A DNA stretch of 64,000 nt from Acetivibrio cellulolyticus CD2 (GTDB lineage Bacteria; Bacillota; Clostridia; Acetivibrionales; Acetivibrionaceae), in NCBI RefSeq assembly GCF_000179595.2, contig NZ_JH556659.1, forward strand, positions 632,006-696,005, written 5' to 3'. The position numbers and the translations under genes were made by a program. Within the stretch, counting starts at the first letter, position 1, and each line of letters begins with the position of its first letter. Shown in pieces: positions 27,863 to 37,598 of the stretch. The notes under the pieces were generated by a model, which did not search any database, had not been told where the DNA came from, and saw nothing but the letters and a program-made list of their open reading frames with translations.

Positions 27863-29224
27863 ATGGCAAAACCTAACAAAAGCTACATTGTAATGCTCGT
27901 TCTACTTTCCCAGACTGTATTGTCGGTTTCTATAGGTATGCAAGCCCTTCATGCGTCTTCAAAAGAACATATTATACCGGATGTGTACATAGATTCATTA
28001 AACGTAGGAAATCAGACAAAGAGCCAGGCAGCATTAATGGTAAAGGAGCATTATGATAAATTGTATTGCAGCTCAAGTTTATTGATAAGATATGGTAAAG
28101 GCAAGAATTACAGTATCAAGTTCTCGGATATAGATTTCTCAATAGATTATGATGCTACTGTAAACGAGGCATATTCCATAAATGAACACAGTAAGCTTGC
28201 AACGTTAATCAAAGGGTTCTTTTCGTTCGATAGAAAGATGGTGTACCCTGTAATAAAGTTTAACGAAACAAAGCTTGAAAAGAAGCTAAAAGAACTTGGA
28301 TTACTTATAGACAAAGCTCCTGTGGATGCGCAAATGTATTTGGAAAATGGTGTAGTAAGGAAAACTTCTGAGGAGATGGGAATTAAACTGAATATAGCTA
28401 ATTCTATGGAAAAGGTAAAAAATGAACTTAGGAGCCACCTTGATTCTGCTATTGAGTTTGACGCCCAAAACAATTTCGAAATCACCACTGTGAGGCCTAA
28501 ATTGGCTTTAGATGAGCTTAAAGGTGTGGATTGTATTATTTCGAGTTATACCACAAAAATTAAGTCTCCAGAGCTAAGAGAAGCTGTCAAGGAAGGTGCA
28601 AAGTCAATTAACGGATGTCTGATATTGAGTGCTGGCGTTGACAGTGAAAAAACTCATGGGTTTTCGTTTAACCAATGGTTAAAGAAAAAGGACCCTTCTT
28701 TTGAACCAAAGAATCAAGGATATAGCCAAGTGGCATCAACTCTTTATGCTGCATTGCTCAAAACTGGTATTGATGTTAATTGTATTGACAGAAAGAGGTA
28801 TGAAACACCAGTAGATTACATTGAACCTGGTCTTGATGTAAAAATATCTGAAGAAGACGGTGATTTCCAATTTGACAACCCATTTGATTTTCCAATTGCA
28901 GTTTTTTCTGAATCTGATGATGAAAATGTTACAGTATATATAGTAGGCAGCAAGAGTCCTGATTATTCAGAAAAGGATATAGAGGTAAATATAGTACAGA
29001 GATTTGATCCACCTGTTTTGAGAGTCGTAAATTATGATCTGCAACCTCAGGAAGAGAAGGTTATAAGTAAAGGAAAACAGGGAATCGAGGTTGGAGTATA
29101 TAGGGTTTTAAAAGAGAATGGGAAGGAAAGCCGTGAGCTTATATATACAAATAAATATGATTCTGAAGGAGCAATATTACAAGTAGGTCCAAAAACCAAA
29201 CCTGATGATCAGGTGGATAAGTAG
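27863..29224 (+). CDS. Secreted/membrane VanW-family protein with G5-like C-terminus
   Basis: About 453 residues. The N-terminal hydrophobic segment (YIVMLVLLSQTVLSVSIG) is a signal anchor. A peptidoglycan-binding-4-like domain (PDVYIDSLNVGNQTKSQAALMV) follows, then the VanW domain (YTTKI, KSINGCLILSAGVDSEKTHGFSFNQ, GYSQVASTLYAALLKTG, ETPVDYIEPGLDVKI, NPFDFPIAVF). A G5-like strand-rich C-terminus (EEKVISKGKQGIEVGVYRVL) completes it. Proteins of this layout act at the cell wall, some being linked to glycopeptide response or spore germination; the exact activity is unknown. The predicted start is ATG 27863; GTG 27848 is a weaker alternative. Confidence 0.85.
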   Translation: MAKPNKSYIVMLVLLSQTVLSVSIGMQALHASSKEHIIPDVYIDSLNVGNQTKSQAALMVKEHYDKLYCSSSLLIRYGKGKNYSIKFSDIDFSIDYDATVNEAYSINEHSKLATLIKGFFSFDRKMVYPVIKFNETKLEKKLKELGLLIDKAPVDAQMYLENGVVRKTSEEMGIKLNIANSMEKVKNELRSHLDSAIEFDAQNNFEITTVRPKLALDELKGVDCIISSYTTKIKSPELREAVKEGAKSINGCLILSAGVDSEKTHGFSFNQWLKKKDPSFEPKNQGYSQVASTLYAALLKTGIDVNCIDRKRYETPVDYIEPGLDVKISEEDGDFQFDNPFDFPIAVFSESDDENVTVYIVGSKSPDYSEKDIEVNIVQRFDPPVLRVVNYDLQPQEEKVISKGKQGIEVGVYRVLKENGKESRELIYTNKYDSEGAILQVGPKTKPDDQVDK

Positions 29225-29249
29225 TAAATAGGTGAAATATTACTTCGGA

Positions 29250-29296
29250 TTTTCAAAATAAAAACCCTAGTTGATAGGGTTTTTTATTTTGAAAAA
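29250..29296. terminator. Bidirectional terminator between VanW-like gene and mecA
   Basis: A long stem (about 19 bp, one bulged T) around the loop AGTTGAT, with A and T tracts on both sides. Confidence 0.85.
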
Positions 29297-29356
29297 TTTG
29301 TGAAAAAGTATTCTGAAGATTGAATGAAGCAAATGCCATTAGGTTTTGATTTTGAT

Positions 29357-29983
29357 CTAAAAGTAAGACGTTATAACTTCTACGGCGTTATACTCTGCTA
29401 TTTTATCGGCATACTCTTCAAGGTAACCCTCGTAGTAGCTTGTATTAGATACCCTACTGCCATATTCATTAAGCAAAGATTCAAAGTACTTAATGCTATC
29501 TACCGAGAAGGTATTCTTGGTTAGTACCATATAATAGGTGCTCTTAAGCTTATACAAAGTGCTCTCACCTGTATACATCAATTTAATTCTGTTACATAAG
29601 CTCAGGATATGGTCAAAATGTTCGAAGGAATAAATTATTATAGAGGAACAGACTTTTTGACTTTTCTTTTTTACCCTTAGGTCTGACTTCTTAAATTTAT
29701 TCTTTATATATTTTTGAATGGATTCAAAATCGCTATCTTCATCAAGCTTAGAGATAAAGATGACAAAACCATCACTATCATCGGGAGAAGCTTCGATTGC
29801 CAATTGAGACTCAGAGGTATTAAAACCGAACTGAATTTCAGCTTGTTCCATCATATCCCAAAATAATTCCTGAGTTGCAGGAGAATTATAATTTAGAGCT
29901 TCAAAATCAATATTTCTTTCCTGCAAATCACTTAATGAAATTGTAACTTTAATTTTATTATCATTAATTTTTTCTATTTTCAT
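29357..29983 (-). CDS. mecA: MecA-type adaptor for ClpC
   Basis: A 208-residue protein with the MecA layout. The N-terminal domain (MKIEKINDNKIKVTISLSDL, ELFWDMMEQAEIQFGF) recognises substrates, an acidic linker follows, and the C-terminal domain (IIIYSFEHFDHILSLCNRI, STLYKLKSTYYMVL, LNEYGS) binds ClpC. MecA delivers proteins to ClpCP for degradation and helps assemble the ClpC hexamer. It is monocistronic on the minus strand. A GGTGATG site precedes the ATG. Confidence 0.9.
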   Translation of the reverse strand: MKIEKINDNKIKVTISLSDLQERNIDFEALNYNSPATQELFWDMMEQAEIQFGFNTSESQLAIEASPDDSDGFVIFISKLDEDSDFESIQKYIKNKFKKSDLRVKKKSQKVCSSIIIYSFEHFDHILSLCNRIKLMYTGESTLYKLKSTYYMVLTKNTFSVDSIKYFESLLNEYGSRVSNTSYYEGYLEEYADKIAEYNAVEVITSYF

Positions 29984-30287
29984 CGCGCATCACCATTAGT
30001 TATTTACATAATTGTATTTTTCTATATTATATTATACTTCCTATAAAACAAAATGAGAAGTATAAAAAAATTAACAAAAGATATTAGAAATTAAATATTA
30101 ATAAAAATCAAAAGAATGTATTAACTTTCATAATATACATCGGAATTTTTTCTATTTCATTAAGCACATTTTTATTTCCCATGTTTTCTTGTTGAAGAAA
30201 TATAAACTATTTTAGATTAAAGTAAATTTACAAATAATAAAAATATTGATTTATGCGTTTTATGTGATAAAAAAGGGAGATGGTGGG
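29984..30287. other. AT-rich divergent intergenic region
   Basis: Very AT-rich gap between divergent mecA and the hypothetical gene at 30288. It must carry both promoters, but I see no boxes clear enough to mark and no hairpin of note. Confidence 0.4.
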
Positions 30288-31223
30288 ATGGCTGATGAAA
30301 TAAATTCAACTGAGAAGACACAAGGTGACGAAGCAACTCAGGAGATTATATATAGTAAAGATAAGGATTATTATAAGGGTATTGGTGGAGAGTTGAGGAT
30401 GAAAGCTGAGGGATTATTTAAAAAGGCCAAGGAAAAAGGAATATCAATTGAAGATATAGATATTGTAAAGTTGAATGAAAGAAGTGCTCAGTTCCCTGGG
30501 ATAGGAGAAATTAATCTTCCGACTTTTGTTATTAAAGTAAGGGGAAGAGATGTAGCTACAGGTCAGGTAATTGTGGATGGAAAACAGGTTGATTTTTATA
30601 ACAGATATCAGAAATATTTGGCTCAAAAAATTGAAAGCAGAAATACTGTTAAAGATGAAAACGGTAAGACAGTTTATAAAAACAGGAAGCCTAAGGTCAA
30701 GGAGAACCCTGATTTTTCCCTTAGCGAATGGGAAATATTTGATATAGGAAAAGAGCTTCTTGATGATAAGGAGTTTGGCTTGGAGAAGACTATAACTGGC
30801 GCTTGTGATAGGATAATAAGAAAATTAATGGGAGAAAATGATTGGCTGTATCCGGAAGAAGCACGAATGTTGGATGAGGAGTTTAGTATTGTTGAAAATA
30901 GAATACAAAAGGAGCAGGCCGAGAGAAAGGATGTTTCTGCAACACAAAAGAAGGCAACACTAAGACAAATTAATTACTTGAAGCAGAAGCTTAAAAATAT
31001 GGGAATAGATCCTGATAATAATTTTGTGATGAATGGAATTATGAAAGAAATGGGGTTTAACCCTGTAGATATTAGTGAGCTTAGCGTTGGAGAGATGAGT
31101 AAAATAATTGATAGTCTAAATATAATTGTACCAAAAATAAAAGAATTGATGGCAAGAAAGGAAAAGACTGGGGATGTTAACGAAGGTAGTACTATTGAAG
31201 TGCCAGATAATTACAGGCAGTAA
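30288..31223 (+). CDS. Protein of unknown function with a recombination-protein-like C-terminal motif
   Basis: A 311-residue, charged, soluble protein. The middle (INLPTFVIKVRGRDVATGQVI; VDFYNRYQKYLAQKIESRN) looks like an alpha/beta domain I cannot place. The C-terminal segment (KATLRQINYLKQKLKNMGID, then LSVGEMSKIIDSLN) has the spacing of a small helical module often seen at the end of phage and plasmid single-strand annealing or recombination proteins. That resemblance is weak evidence. The context is chromosomal, with no other phage genes nearby. ATG 30288 has GGGAG nine bases upstream; an ATG at 30246 lacks such a site. Confidence 0.65.
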   Translation: MADEINSTEKTQGDEATQEIIYSKDKDYYKGIGGELRMKAEGLFKKAKEKGISIEDIDIVKLNERSAQFPGIGEINLPTFVIKVRGRDVATGQVIVDGKQVDFYNRYQKYLAQKIESRNTVKDENGKTVYKNRKPKVKENPDFSLSEWEIFDIGKELLDDKEFGLEKTITGACDRIIRKLMGENDWLYPEEARMLDEEFSIVENRIQKEQAERKDVSATQKKATLRQINYLKQKLKNMGIDPDNNFVMNGIMKEMGFNPVDISELSVGEMSKIIDSLNIIVPKIKELMARKEKTGDVNEGSTIEVPDNYRQ

Positions 31224-31293
31224 AGATATTATAATATAGCATTAAGTATAAAATATAATGATATTGTTTTTAATTGGTGGTTAAAATTGGTAA

Positions 31294-31321
31294 TTGACTG
31301 CTGGTTTTTAAGTAGTATAAT
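31294..31321 (+). promoter_or_regulatory. Promoter of the maf-mre operon
   Basis: TTGACT (31294-31299), 16-base spacer, TATAAT (31316-31321). The leader before maf would be about 258 nt. Confidence 0.6.
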
Positions 31322-31411
31322 TAAGAAAATAAGTATATACGAAGAAATATAATGCACAATATATAAGTATATATGCTTTTTTATAAAAGTGGACATTAAG
31401 TTCTGCTAGAT

Positions 31412-31442
31412 TTTAGGGGATTTGCCATGCAAATTCCCTAAA
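31412..31442 (+). promoter_or_regulatory. Leader hairpin upstream of maf
   Basis: TTAGGGGATTTGC (31413-31425) pairs with GCAAATTCCCTAA (31429-31441) around a 3-base loop, with one G-U pair. No T run follows on either strand, so it is not an ordinary terminator. It lies inside the predicted 5' leader of the maf-mreBCD operon, or could be a protein-binding palindrome. Confidence 0.45.
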
Positions 31443-31585
31443 TTAAGAGTGCTGCAAAATTATTTATCAAAAAGATTCATATTTTGTTGAAAAAGGATAT
31501 TTGGTATGATTATAATAGTTATGACATAAATAAATGCTTTTTTACACTATATTTGTTAAAATTATTTTTTCATGATGAGGTGACA

Positions 31586-32182
31586 ATGATGCAAATAGTA
31601 CTTGCATCCCAATCGCCTAGAAGGTCTGAGTTGCTCAAACAGTTAGGTTTGGATTTTACAATTAAAACAGCTAACATTGATGAGAGTAATTCTATGGGGC
31701 TTAAGGCATCAGAGCTTGTTCAGCATTTGGCATTTGAAAAGGCGCAGGTTATAGCCTCAAGTATAGCTGAAGATTCAAGCTCTAATAAAGAATATATAGT
31801 AATTGGAGCTGACACAGTTGTTGTTAAGGATAGCATTATTTTAGGCAAGCCACAGGATATGAAGGATGCTTTCAATATGCTTAAATCATTACAGGGAAGA
31901 TGGCATGAAGTTATGACAGGAATAGCTGTTATTGATGTCCAAAGTTCTAAATATGATACAAGTGTAGAAATAACCCGTGTAAAGATGAAAGAGCTCACGG
32001 ACGGGATGATTAACGCATATATTGACTCGAGAGAGCCTTTGGATAAAGCTGGAGCCTATGGAATACAGGGGCTGGGAGCTGTACTTGTTGACAGGATTGA
32101 CGGCTGCTATTTTAATGTTGTAGGTTTGCCTATTTCAAAGTTGAGTGATATTTTAAGAAATTACGGAATATATGTTTTGTAA
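31586..32182 (+). CDS. maf: Maf-family nucleoside triphosphate pyrophosphatase
   Basis: About 198 residues. Maf proteins hydrolyse non-canonical or excess nucleoside triphosphates (dTTP/UTP type) and are linked to septum formation. Motifs: VLASQSPRRSELL at the N-terminus, IGADTVVV with the catalytic Asp, LGKPQDMKDAFNML, WHEVMTG, and DKAGAYGIQGLGA near the C-terminus. ATG 31586 (or 31589) follows GAGGTGA; the longer frame upstream is not plausible. It heads the maf-mreBCD cluster typical of Firmicutes, here without radC between. Confidence 0.93.
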   Translation: MMQIVLASQSPRRSELLKQLGLDFTIKTANIDESNSMGLKASELVQHLAFEKAQVIASSIAEDSSSNKEYIVIGADTVVVKDSIILGKPQDMKDAFNMLKSLQGRWHEVMTGIAVIDVQSSKYDTSVEITRVKMKELTDGMINAYIDSREPLDKAGAYGIQGLGAVLVDRIDGCYFNVVGLPISKLSDILRNYGIYVL

Positions 32183-32277
32183 TAAATTGGTTTACGTGTA
32201 CGTTGTAATGTGAATTTTTCCAAAGGATGCAATATAACAGCATAATCTGTAAAACAGATTGGGAGGAGAATTATTAA

Positions 32278-33300
32278 ATGAGTTTATTTTCTAGAGATAT
32301 TGGTATTGATTTAGGAACAGCTAATACATTAGTGCACTTAAAAGGAAAAGGTATTGTAGTCAGAGAGCCATCTGTCGTTGCAATAAATAAAAAATCGAAC
32401 GATATACTTGCAGTAGGTGATGCTGCAAAGGATATGATTGGTAGAACACCTGGAAACATTGTTGCAATAAGGCCAATGAAAGATGGCGTTATTGCAGACT
32501 TTGATATTACTCAGGCTATGTTAAAGTATTTTATTAAGAAGGCTATGTCAAAAGGTGTAATTGGCAAACCCAGAGTAGTAATTTGTGTGCCTTCCGGAGT
32601 TACTGAGGTTGAAAAAAGAGCGGTAGAAGAAGCTACCATATCAGCTGGAGCCAAGGAGGCCTACCTTATAGAAGAACCTATGGCAGCTGCAATAGGTGCA
32701 AATTTGCCTGTTGAGGAACCATCGGGAAGTATGGTTGTTGATATTGGTGGTGGAACAAGTGAAGTTGCAGTTATTTCTCTTGGTGGTATAGTTACCAGCA
32801 AATCCTTGCGTATAGCGGGTGATGAGTTGGATGAAGCTATTGTACACTATGTTAAAAAAGAGTATAATTTGATGATAGGTGAGAGAACTGCTGAAGAGAT
32901 AAAAATGACCATAGGGGCAGCTTATCCGAAGCCTAAAGAGGAGTCTATGGAAATAAGAGGAAGAGATCTTATAACTGGTCTTCCGAAGAATATAACCATA
33001 ACCTCATCTGAGGTTGCTGAAGCTTTGAAAGAGCCTATAAATTCCATAGTTGATTCAATAAAGTTTACCCTTGAAAAGACTCCACCAGAGCTTGCAGCAG
33101 ATATTATGGACAGAGGTATAATGCTTACAGGTGGTGGGGCTCTCTTAAGTGGACTTGACAGGTTAATTAAAGGTGAGACGGGTATGCCTGTGTCAGTAGC
33201 TGAAAAACCTTTAGATTGTGTAGTAATGGGTTCGGGAAAGGTGCTAGAAGAGATAGAAACATTAAAGAAAGTGCTTATTTCTCCTAAAAAACTAAGATAG
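32278..33300 (+). CDS. mreB: Rod-shape-determining protein MreB
   Basis: The 340-residue actin-like ATPase has the phosphate-1 loop ([19 protein letters not shown]), [41 protein letters not shown] (phosphate 2) and the C-terminal [12 protein letters not shown] (adenosine). MreB filaments on the membrane guide side-wall peptidoglycan synthesis. GGGAGGAG precedes the ATG. It is followed 17 bases later by mreC. Confidence 0.97.
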   Translation: MSLFSRDIGIDLGTANTLVHLKGKGIVVREPSVVAINKKSNDILAVGDAAKDMIGRTPGNIVAIRPMKDGVIADFDITQAMLKYFIKKAMSKGVIGKPRVVICVPSGVTEVEKRAVEEATISAGAKEAYLIEEPMAAAIGANLPVEEPSGSMVVDIGGGTSEVAVISLGGIVTSKSLRIAGDELDEAIVHYVKKEYNLMIGERTAEEIKMTIGAAYPKPKEESMEIRGRDLITGLPKNITITSSEVAEALKEPINSIVDSIKFTLEKTPPELAADIMDRGIMLTGGGALLSGLDRLIKGETGMPVSVAEKPLDCVVMGSGKVLEEIETLKKVLISPKKLR

Positions 33301-33317
33301 AAGGGAGATAATGTATT

Positions 33318-34172
33318 TTGTTACGTCTTATAAAAAGCAAAGTGTTTATCTTATTAGTTATTACTTTAGCAATATTGGTTGTTATAGGTTTTTCTTCAAT
33401 GCCAAATAACAAGGTTAATTATGTAGGGGATGTTTTTAGTACTATTTTATCTCCATTCCAGAGATTTATAGATTTTTCAGGCGGGAAGATTAATGATTTT
33501 TTTGCTCATTTTGATGATATTAATAAGTTGAGAAAAGAAAATGAGTCTTTAAAGAAAGAAAATAATGATTTGAAAAGTCAAAATAGGAAGCTGTCAGAGT
33601 TAGAAGATAAGAACAAAGAACTTAGAAAAGCTCTGAATATAAAAGATCAATATAGCAGTATGAAGATGATGGGAGCTAATATAATAGCAAAAGATATGGG
33701 TAACTGGTTTAATATTTTTACCATAGACAGGGGAACAAAGGATGGTACATTAAATGACTTTCCGGTTGTGACAAGTGATGGTCTTGTAGGAAGAGTTATG
33801 GGAACAGATGTTTTATCCTCGAAGGTTATATCCATAATAGATGAAGGCAGTTCCGTCAGTGCAAGGTTGACTAAGACCAGCGATTTAGTTGTTATAAAAG
33901 GTGATGCAAAGCTTAAAGACCAAGGTCTTTGCATAATGGAATATATTCCTGCTGATGTGGATATATCAGTGAACGACACTGTTGAAACTTCAGGTATGGG
34001 TGGAATTTATCCGAAAGGTATCGCTATAGGCAAAGTAAAGGAAGTAAGGCAAAGAACAAATGAGTTGGACAGGTATGCTATTATTGAGCCATCTGTCGAC
34101 TTCAGAAGGCTTGAAGAAGTGTTTGTTTTAAATACCAAGAATACTAACAGTGAAGGCGAAGATAACAGATGA
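33318..34172 (+). CDS. mreC: Rod-shape-determining protein MreC
   Basis: A 284-residue bitopic protein. The N-terminal membrane helix (VFILLVITLAILVVIGFSS) is followed by a coiled coil (KLRKENESLKKENNDLKSQN-like heptads) and the beta-rich MreC domain (GNWFNIFTIDRGTKDG, VGRVMGTDVLSSKVISIID, YPKGIAIGKV). MreC links MreB filaments to penicillin-binding proteins outside. The start codon is TTG with AAGGGAGA upstream. Its stop overlaps the mreD start by four bases. Confidence 0.95.
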   Translation: MLRLIKSKVFILLVITLAILVVIGFSSMPNNKVNYVGDVFSTILSPFQRFIDFSGGKINDFFAHFDDINKLRKENESLKKENNDLKSQNRKLSELEDKNKELRKALNIKDQYSSMKMMGANIIAKDMGNWFNIFTIDRGTKDGTLNDFPVVTSDGLVGRVMGTDVLSSKVISIIDEGSSVSARLTKTSDLVVIKGDAKLKDQGLCIMEYIPADVDISVNDTVETSGMGGIYPKGIAIGKVKEVRQRTNELDRYAIIEPSVDFRRLEEVFVLNTKNTNSEGEDNR

Positions 34173-34684
34173 GAGGAAAAATAATTGCCTATACTATCCT
34201 AATTTTTCTGACAGTTTTGATTCAATCTACTTTAGGTAGTTCTATGAGTGTTTATGGGGTTAAGCCTAATATAATTTTAGTTGTAATAGTTATTGTAGGG
34301 CTTTTAAGAAATAATATTGAGGGTGCAATAGTAGGTTTCTTTTGCGGACTGTTGCAGGATTCAGTTTCAGGCATGGTTATTGGATTTTATACATTATTGG
34401 GGCTTTACCTTGGGCTTGTTATTGGTTCTATAAATAAAAAGCTTTATAGGGAAAATATTCTTATTGCAGTTTTTTTTACTTTTCTGTCGACAATAGTTTA
34501 TGAGTATCTAGTTTACTTTTTAAACACATTTTTAAGAAGACCACTTGGTTTCATCTATCCGATGCAGAATGTAATTCTACCTGAAGCAATTTATAACAGT
34601 GTAATTTCTATATTTGTATTTATAATAGTAGTTAAATTGCACAGGCGTTTTGAGGAATTTGACAAAAGTTCCAGAAGGTATTGA
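34169..34684 (+). CDS. mreD: Rod-shape-determining protein MreD
   Basis: A 171-residue membrane protein with five or six helices and the MreD pattern (GVKPNIILVVIVIVGLLRN, GAIVGFFCGLLQDS). It completes the MreBCD elongation complex. ATG overlaps the mreC stop (ATGA), so translation is coupled. Confidence 0.92.
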   Translation: MRGKIIAYTILIFLTVLIQSTLGSSMSVYGVKPNIILVVIVIVGLLRNNIEGAIVGFFCGLLQDSVSGMVIGFYTLLGLYLGLVIGSINKKLYRENILIAVFFTFLSTIVYEYLVYFLNTFLRRPLGFIYPMQNVILPEAIYNSVISIFVFIIVVKLHRRFEEFDKSSRRY

Positions 34685-34743
34685 TTATTTCTTAGTTAAG
34701 TGTAATTCTTAATTTACTATTCGATATAACTGGTGGTGAGGTT

Positions 34744-36870
34744 ATGGAAGAAAAAAGATCAAATGAAAGATATGTTTTACTTGCGATTATGTTTTCGCTT
34801 GTTTTTGGGGTAATTGTGGTTCAGTTGGTAAACCTTCAAATAATTCATGGAAAAGAGAATGACGAAAGTTCCCAGCAAAGGCTTTATCAAGAAAGGGAGA
34901 TTGTTGCATCAAGGGGTATAATAGCAGATACCTATGGGGTACCTATTGCTACAAATAGAGTTGGGTATACAGTTCAGGTGGCAAAAACTGGCCTTAAAGA
35001 AGCTGAAGTTAATGTGATGATCCTTAAATTAATTGATATTTTTAAAAAAAATGGCGATTCATACGAATCAGGACTTGCAGATTATCTGACTTTTAACCCT
35101 ATAGCATATGGGAATAAAATTAAAAAATCGGATAAAGCCCTGGCAAAGTGGAAGAGTGAGATGGTTTTAAAGGATAAGGATATAGCGTTGTTGAAAACAC
35201 CTTTGGATGTTTTTAAGTATTTCAGGGAGAAAAAGTTTAATATTGATAAGAAGTATACTGACGAAGAAGCTTATAAAATAATGTGCATGCGTTATGACAT
35301 GCTTATCAAGGGGTATACAGCATCTAATCCACTTTGTATTGCAAAGGACGTGGACTCCAAGACAGTGGCTCAGATTGAAGAACGAAGTTATGAGTTCCCA
35401 GGTGTTCTTATTGATATGGAGCCCGAAAGAAAGTATGTTGATGCATCTGATTTTGCACACGTATTAGGTTATATAGGTTTGATGACTGACAAAGAATACG
35501 AAGCCAATAAAGATTCTGGATATAAGTTTAATGACAAAATTGGTAAGATAGGTATTGAGCAAGCTGCCGAAAAATATTTAAGAGGAATAAATGGAAAGAA
35601 AAAGGTTGAAGTGGACACCAGCGGCAGGCTGACTGCTGAATTAAACAGTGAACCGGCAATACCGGGAAATGATGTTTATCTTACTATTGATTCAAAGCTT
35701 CAAAAGGTTGCAATGGAATCTTTACAGCGTAATATTGAGGAGATTAAGTCGGAAGCCGATTTTAAAAAGAATTTTGGGGACGCTTTTGCAGGGGCAGTTG
35801 TTGCAATGGATGTCAATAATGGTGAAATCCTTGCGATGGCAAGTTATCCGACATACGATCCTAGTGTTTTTTTGGCAGGGGCTGATGATACTGAGGCTGA
35901 GAAGAAAAAAATGGAGTATAATACTGATAATAAAAACACACCTTTGCTCAATAGGGCTATTGGGGGGAAATACACCCCTGGGTCAATTTACAAGCCTATT
36001 ACCGCAGTAGCTGCACTTGAAGAAGGAGTAATAACTCCAAAGACAAAGCTTTATGATAAGGGATATACGACAATTGGTGGTTGGAAGTTTTACTGCTTGG
36101 AATATAGAAATCATCAAGGTCCCCATTATGAAATAGATCTCAATGAGGCATTGATGACTTCATGCAATATATACTTCCACGAAATTGGCTACAGTACAGG
36201 GATTGATAAAATAGATAAGTGGGCAAAGTTATTTGGACTTGGAGAACTCACAGGTCTTGAAATAGGTGGAGAGAAGAAAGGTACAAGAGCTAACAAGGAA
36301 ACAAAAAAGGCGACCTGGAATGATGATTGGAGGCCGGCAGACACAGCGCAGGCAGCAATAGGACAATTTAACAATGAGTTTACTCCTATTCAATTAGCAA
36401 ACTATGTTAGTACTCTTGCAAACGGAGGGAAAAAATATAAGCCTCATTTGATAAAACGTGTAAAAAAATATGATGGTTCCATTGTGATGGAAACTAAGCC
36501 GGAATATGAAACTGTTCCTGTTAAAAAGGAAACTCTGGAGGCTATTAAAGAGGGTATGGTTTTGGTTTCAAACTCAGTTGAAGGAACTGCATCTTCCACT
36601 TTTCAGGGTTTTCCGTTCACTGTTGCATCTAAAACTGGTACACCTGAAACAGGAAATGAATCTAAAGGAAGTTCATCAAATGGTCTTTTTATTGCCTACG
36701 CCCCAGCAGAAAATCCTCAAATTGCAGTAGCTGTAGTTGTGGAACATGGTGTATGGGGGACAAACACTGCACCGATTGCGCGTGATGTACTGGAAGAATA
36801 CTTTGGATTAAACAGTGATGCGCATAGTGATGATCAAATTGCAGTGGAAAGAGTTGGATTTACACACTAA
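34744..36870 (+). CDS. mrdA: Penicillin-binding protein 2 (peptidoglycan transpeptidase)
   Basis: The 708-residue class B PBP has an N-terminal membrane helix, a dimerisation/pedestal domain (ERYEFPGVLIDMEPERKY-like region; GKIGIEQAAEKYLRG) and the transpeptidase domain with active-site SIYK (TPGSIYKPI), SCN (LMTSCNIYF) and KTG (ASKTGTPE). It cross-links peptidoglycan during elongation with RodA and MreBCD. It follows mreD by 59 bases; GGTGAGG precedes the start. An insertion of about 100 residues in the pedestal (rich in Lys/Asp, near 100-190) makes it longer than the E. coli protein, as is common in Firmicutes. Confidence 0.95.
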   Translation: MEEKRSNERYVLLAIMFSLVFGVIVVQLVNLQIIHGKENDESSQQRLYQEREIVASRGIIADTYGVPIATNRVGYTVQVAKTGLKEAEVNVMILKLIDIFKKNGDSYESGLADYLTFNPIAYGNKIKKSDKALAKWKSEMVLKDKDIALLKTPLDVFKYFREKKFNIDKKYTDEEAYKIMCMRYDMLIKGYTASNPLCIAKDVDSKTVAQIEERSYEFPGVLIDMEPERKYVDASDFAHVLGYIGLMTDKEYEANKDSGYKFNDKIGKIGIEQAAEKYLRGINGKKKVEVDTSGRLTAELNSEPAIPGNDVYLTIDSKLQKVAMESLQRNIEEIKSEADFKKNFGDAFAGAVVAMDVNNGEILAMASYPTYDPSVFLAGADDTEAEKKKMEYNTDNKNTPLLNRAIGGKYTPGSIYKPITAVAALEEGVITPKTKLYDKGYTTIGGWKFYCLEYRNHQGPHYEIDLNEALMTSCNIYFHEIGYSTGIDKIDKWAKLFGLGELTGLEIGGEKKGTRANKETKKATWNDDWRPADTAQAAIGQFNNEFTPIQLANYVSTLANGGKKYKPHLIKRVKKYDGSIVMETKPEYETVPVKKETLEAIKEGMVLVSNSVEGTASSTFQGFPFTVASKTGTPETGNESKGSSSNGLFIAYAPAENPQIAVAVVVEHGVWGTNTAPIARDVLEEYFGLNSDAHSDDQIAVERVGFTH

Positions 36871-36917
36871 TCGACTAAAAATTAAACAATAAATTAATGC
36901 AATGGGGGTTATTATAA

Positions 36918-37598
36918 ATGAAGGAAGGCAGTGTAGTTTTTAAGGGGTCTTTAAACTGTCTCACTATTATTTTTAAGGAAGATGTTGAATTTAATGAGAT
37001 ACTAAGGCAGATAGAGGAAAAGGTATTATCTGCGGGGAAATTTTTTAAAGGTGCTACGCTTTTGATTAAGTATCGGGGCAAAAAGTTGTCATTTGCAGAA
37101 GAGGAGAAAGTATTTCAACTTCTCCAAAATAAGAGCGGGGCAAAGATAACAGGTATTGAAATGGATACGGAAGAACCGCCGAAAGTTGAAGTTGAGCCAC
37201 ACCCTCAACCTCACGCAAAGATCAGGATGAGTAATTTTTTCTTTAAAGGGTTGGAAGAAGGAATAACCAAATTTTACAGGGGGACTGTCAGATCGGGTCA
37301 ATTGGTCAATTTTGACGGTAATCTGGTTGTTGTAGGTGATGTAAATCCCGGAGGCGAAATAATTGCAACGGGAAATGTTGTGATTATGGGATCATTAAGA
37401 GGTATTGTACATGCAGGTGCCAATGGAAATAAGGAAGCAATTGTAGTAGCTCTAAATCTTCAACCTACGCAGTTAAGGATTGCTGATGTAATAACACGTG
37501 CTCCGGATGAAAAAGATACTGGAGGTCAGTTTACACCTGAACTTGCGTATATCAAGGACGATATTGTATATATTGAGAGATATTTACCCTCTCGGTAA
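36918..37598 (+). CDS. minC: Septum-site-determining protein MinC
   Basis: A 226-residue protein with the MinC N-domain (VVFKGSLNCLTIIF, ILRQIEEKVLSAGKFFKGA) and the beta-helical C-domain (YRGTVRSGQLVNFDGNLVVVGDVNPGGEI, GNVVIMGSLRGIVHAGANG). MinC inhibits FtsZ assembly away from midcell and is recruited by MinD. It lies in the same direction as PBP2 with a 47-base gap. Confidence 0.94.
   Translation: MKEGSVVFKGSLNCLTIIFKEDVEFNEILRQIEEKVLSAGKFFKGATLLIKYRGKKLSFAEEEKVFQLLQNKSGAKITGIEMDTEEPPKVEVEPHPQPHAKIRMSNFFFKGLEEGITKFYRGTVRSGQLVNFDGNLVVVGDVNPGGEIIATGNVVIMGSLRGIVHAGANGNKEAIVVALNLQPTQLRIADVITRAPDEKDTGGQFTPELAYIKDDIVYIERYLPSR

Noticed and set aside
30246-30287. Longer N-terminus for the hypothetical protein at 30288
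   Set aside because: The added residues are hydrophobic and unsupported by a ribosome binding site, whereas ATG 30288 has one.
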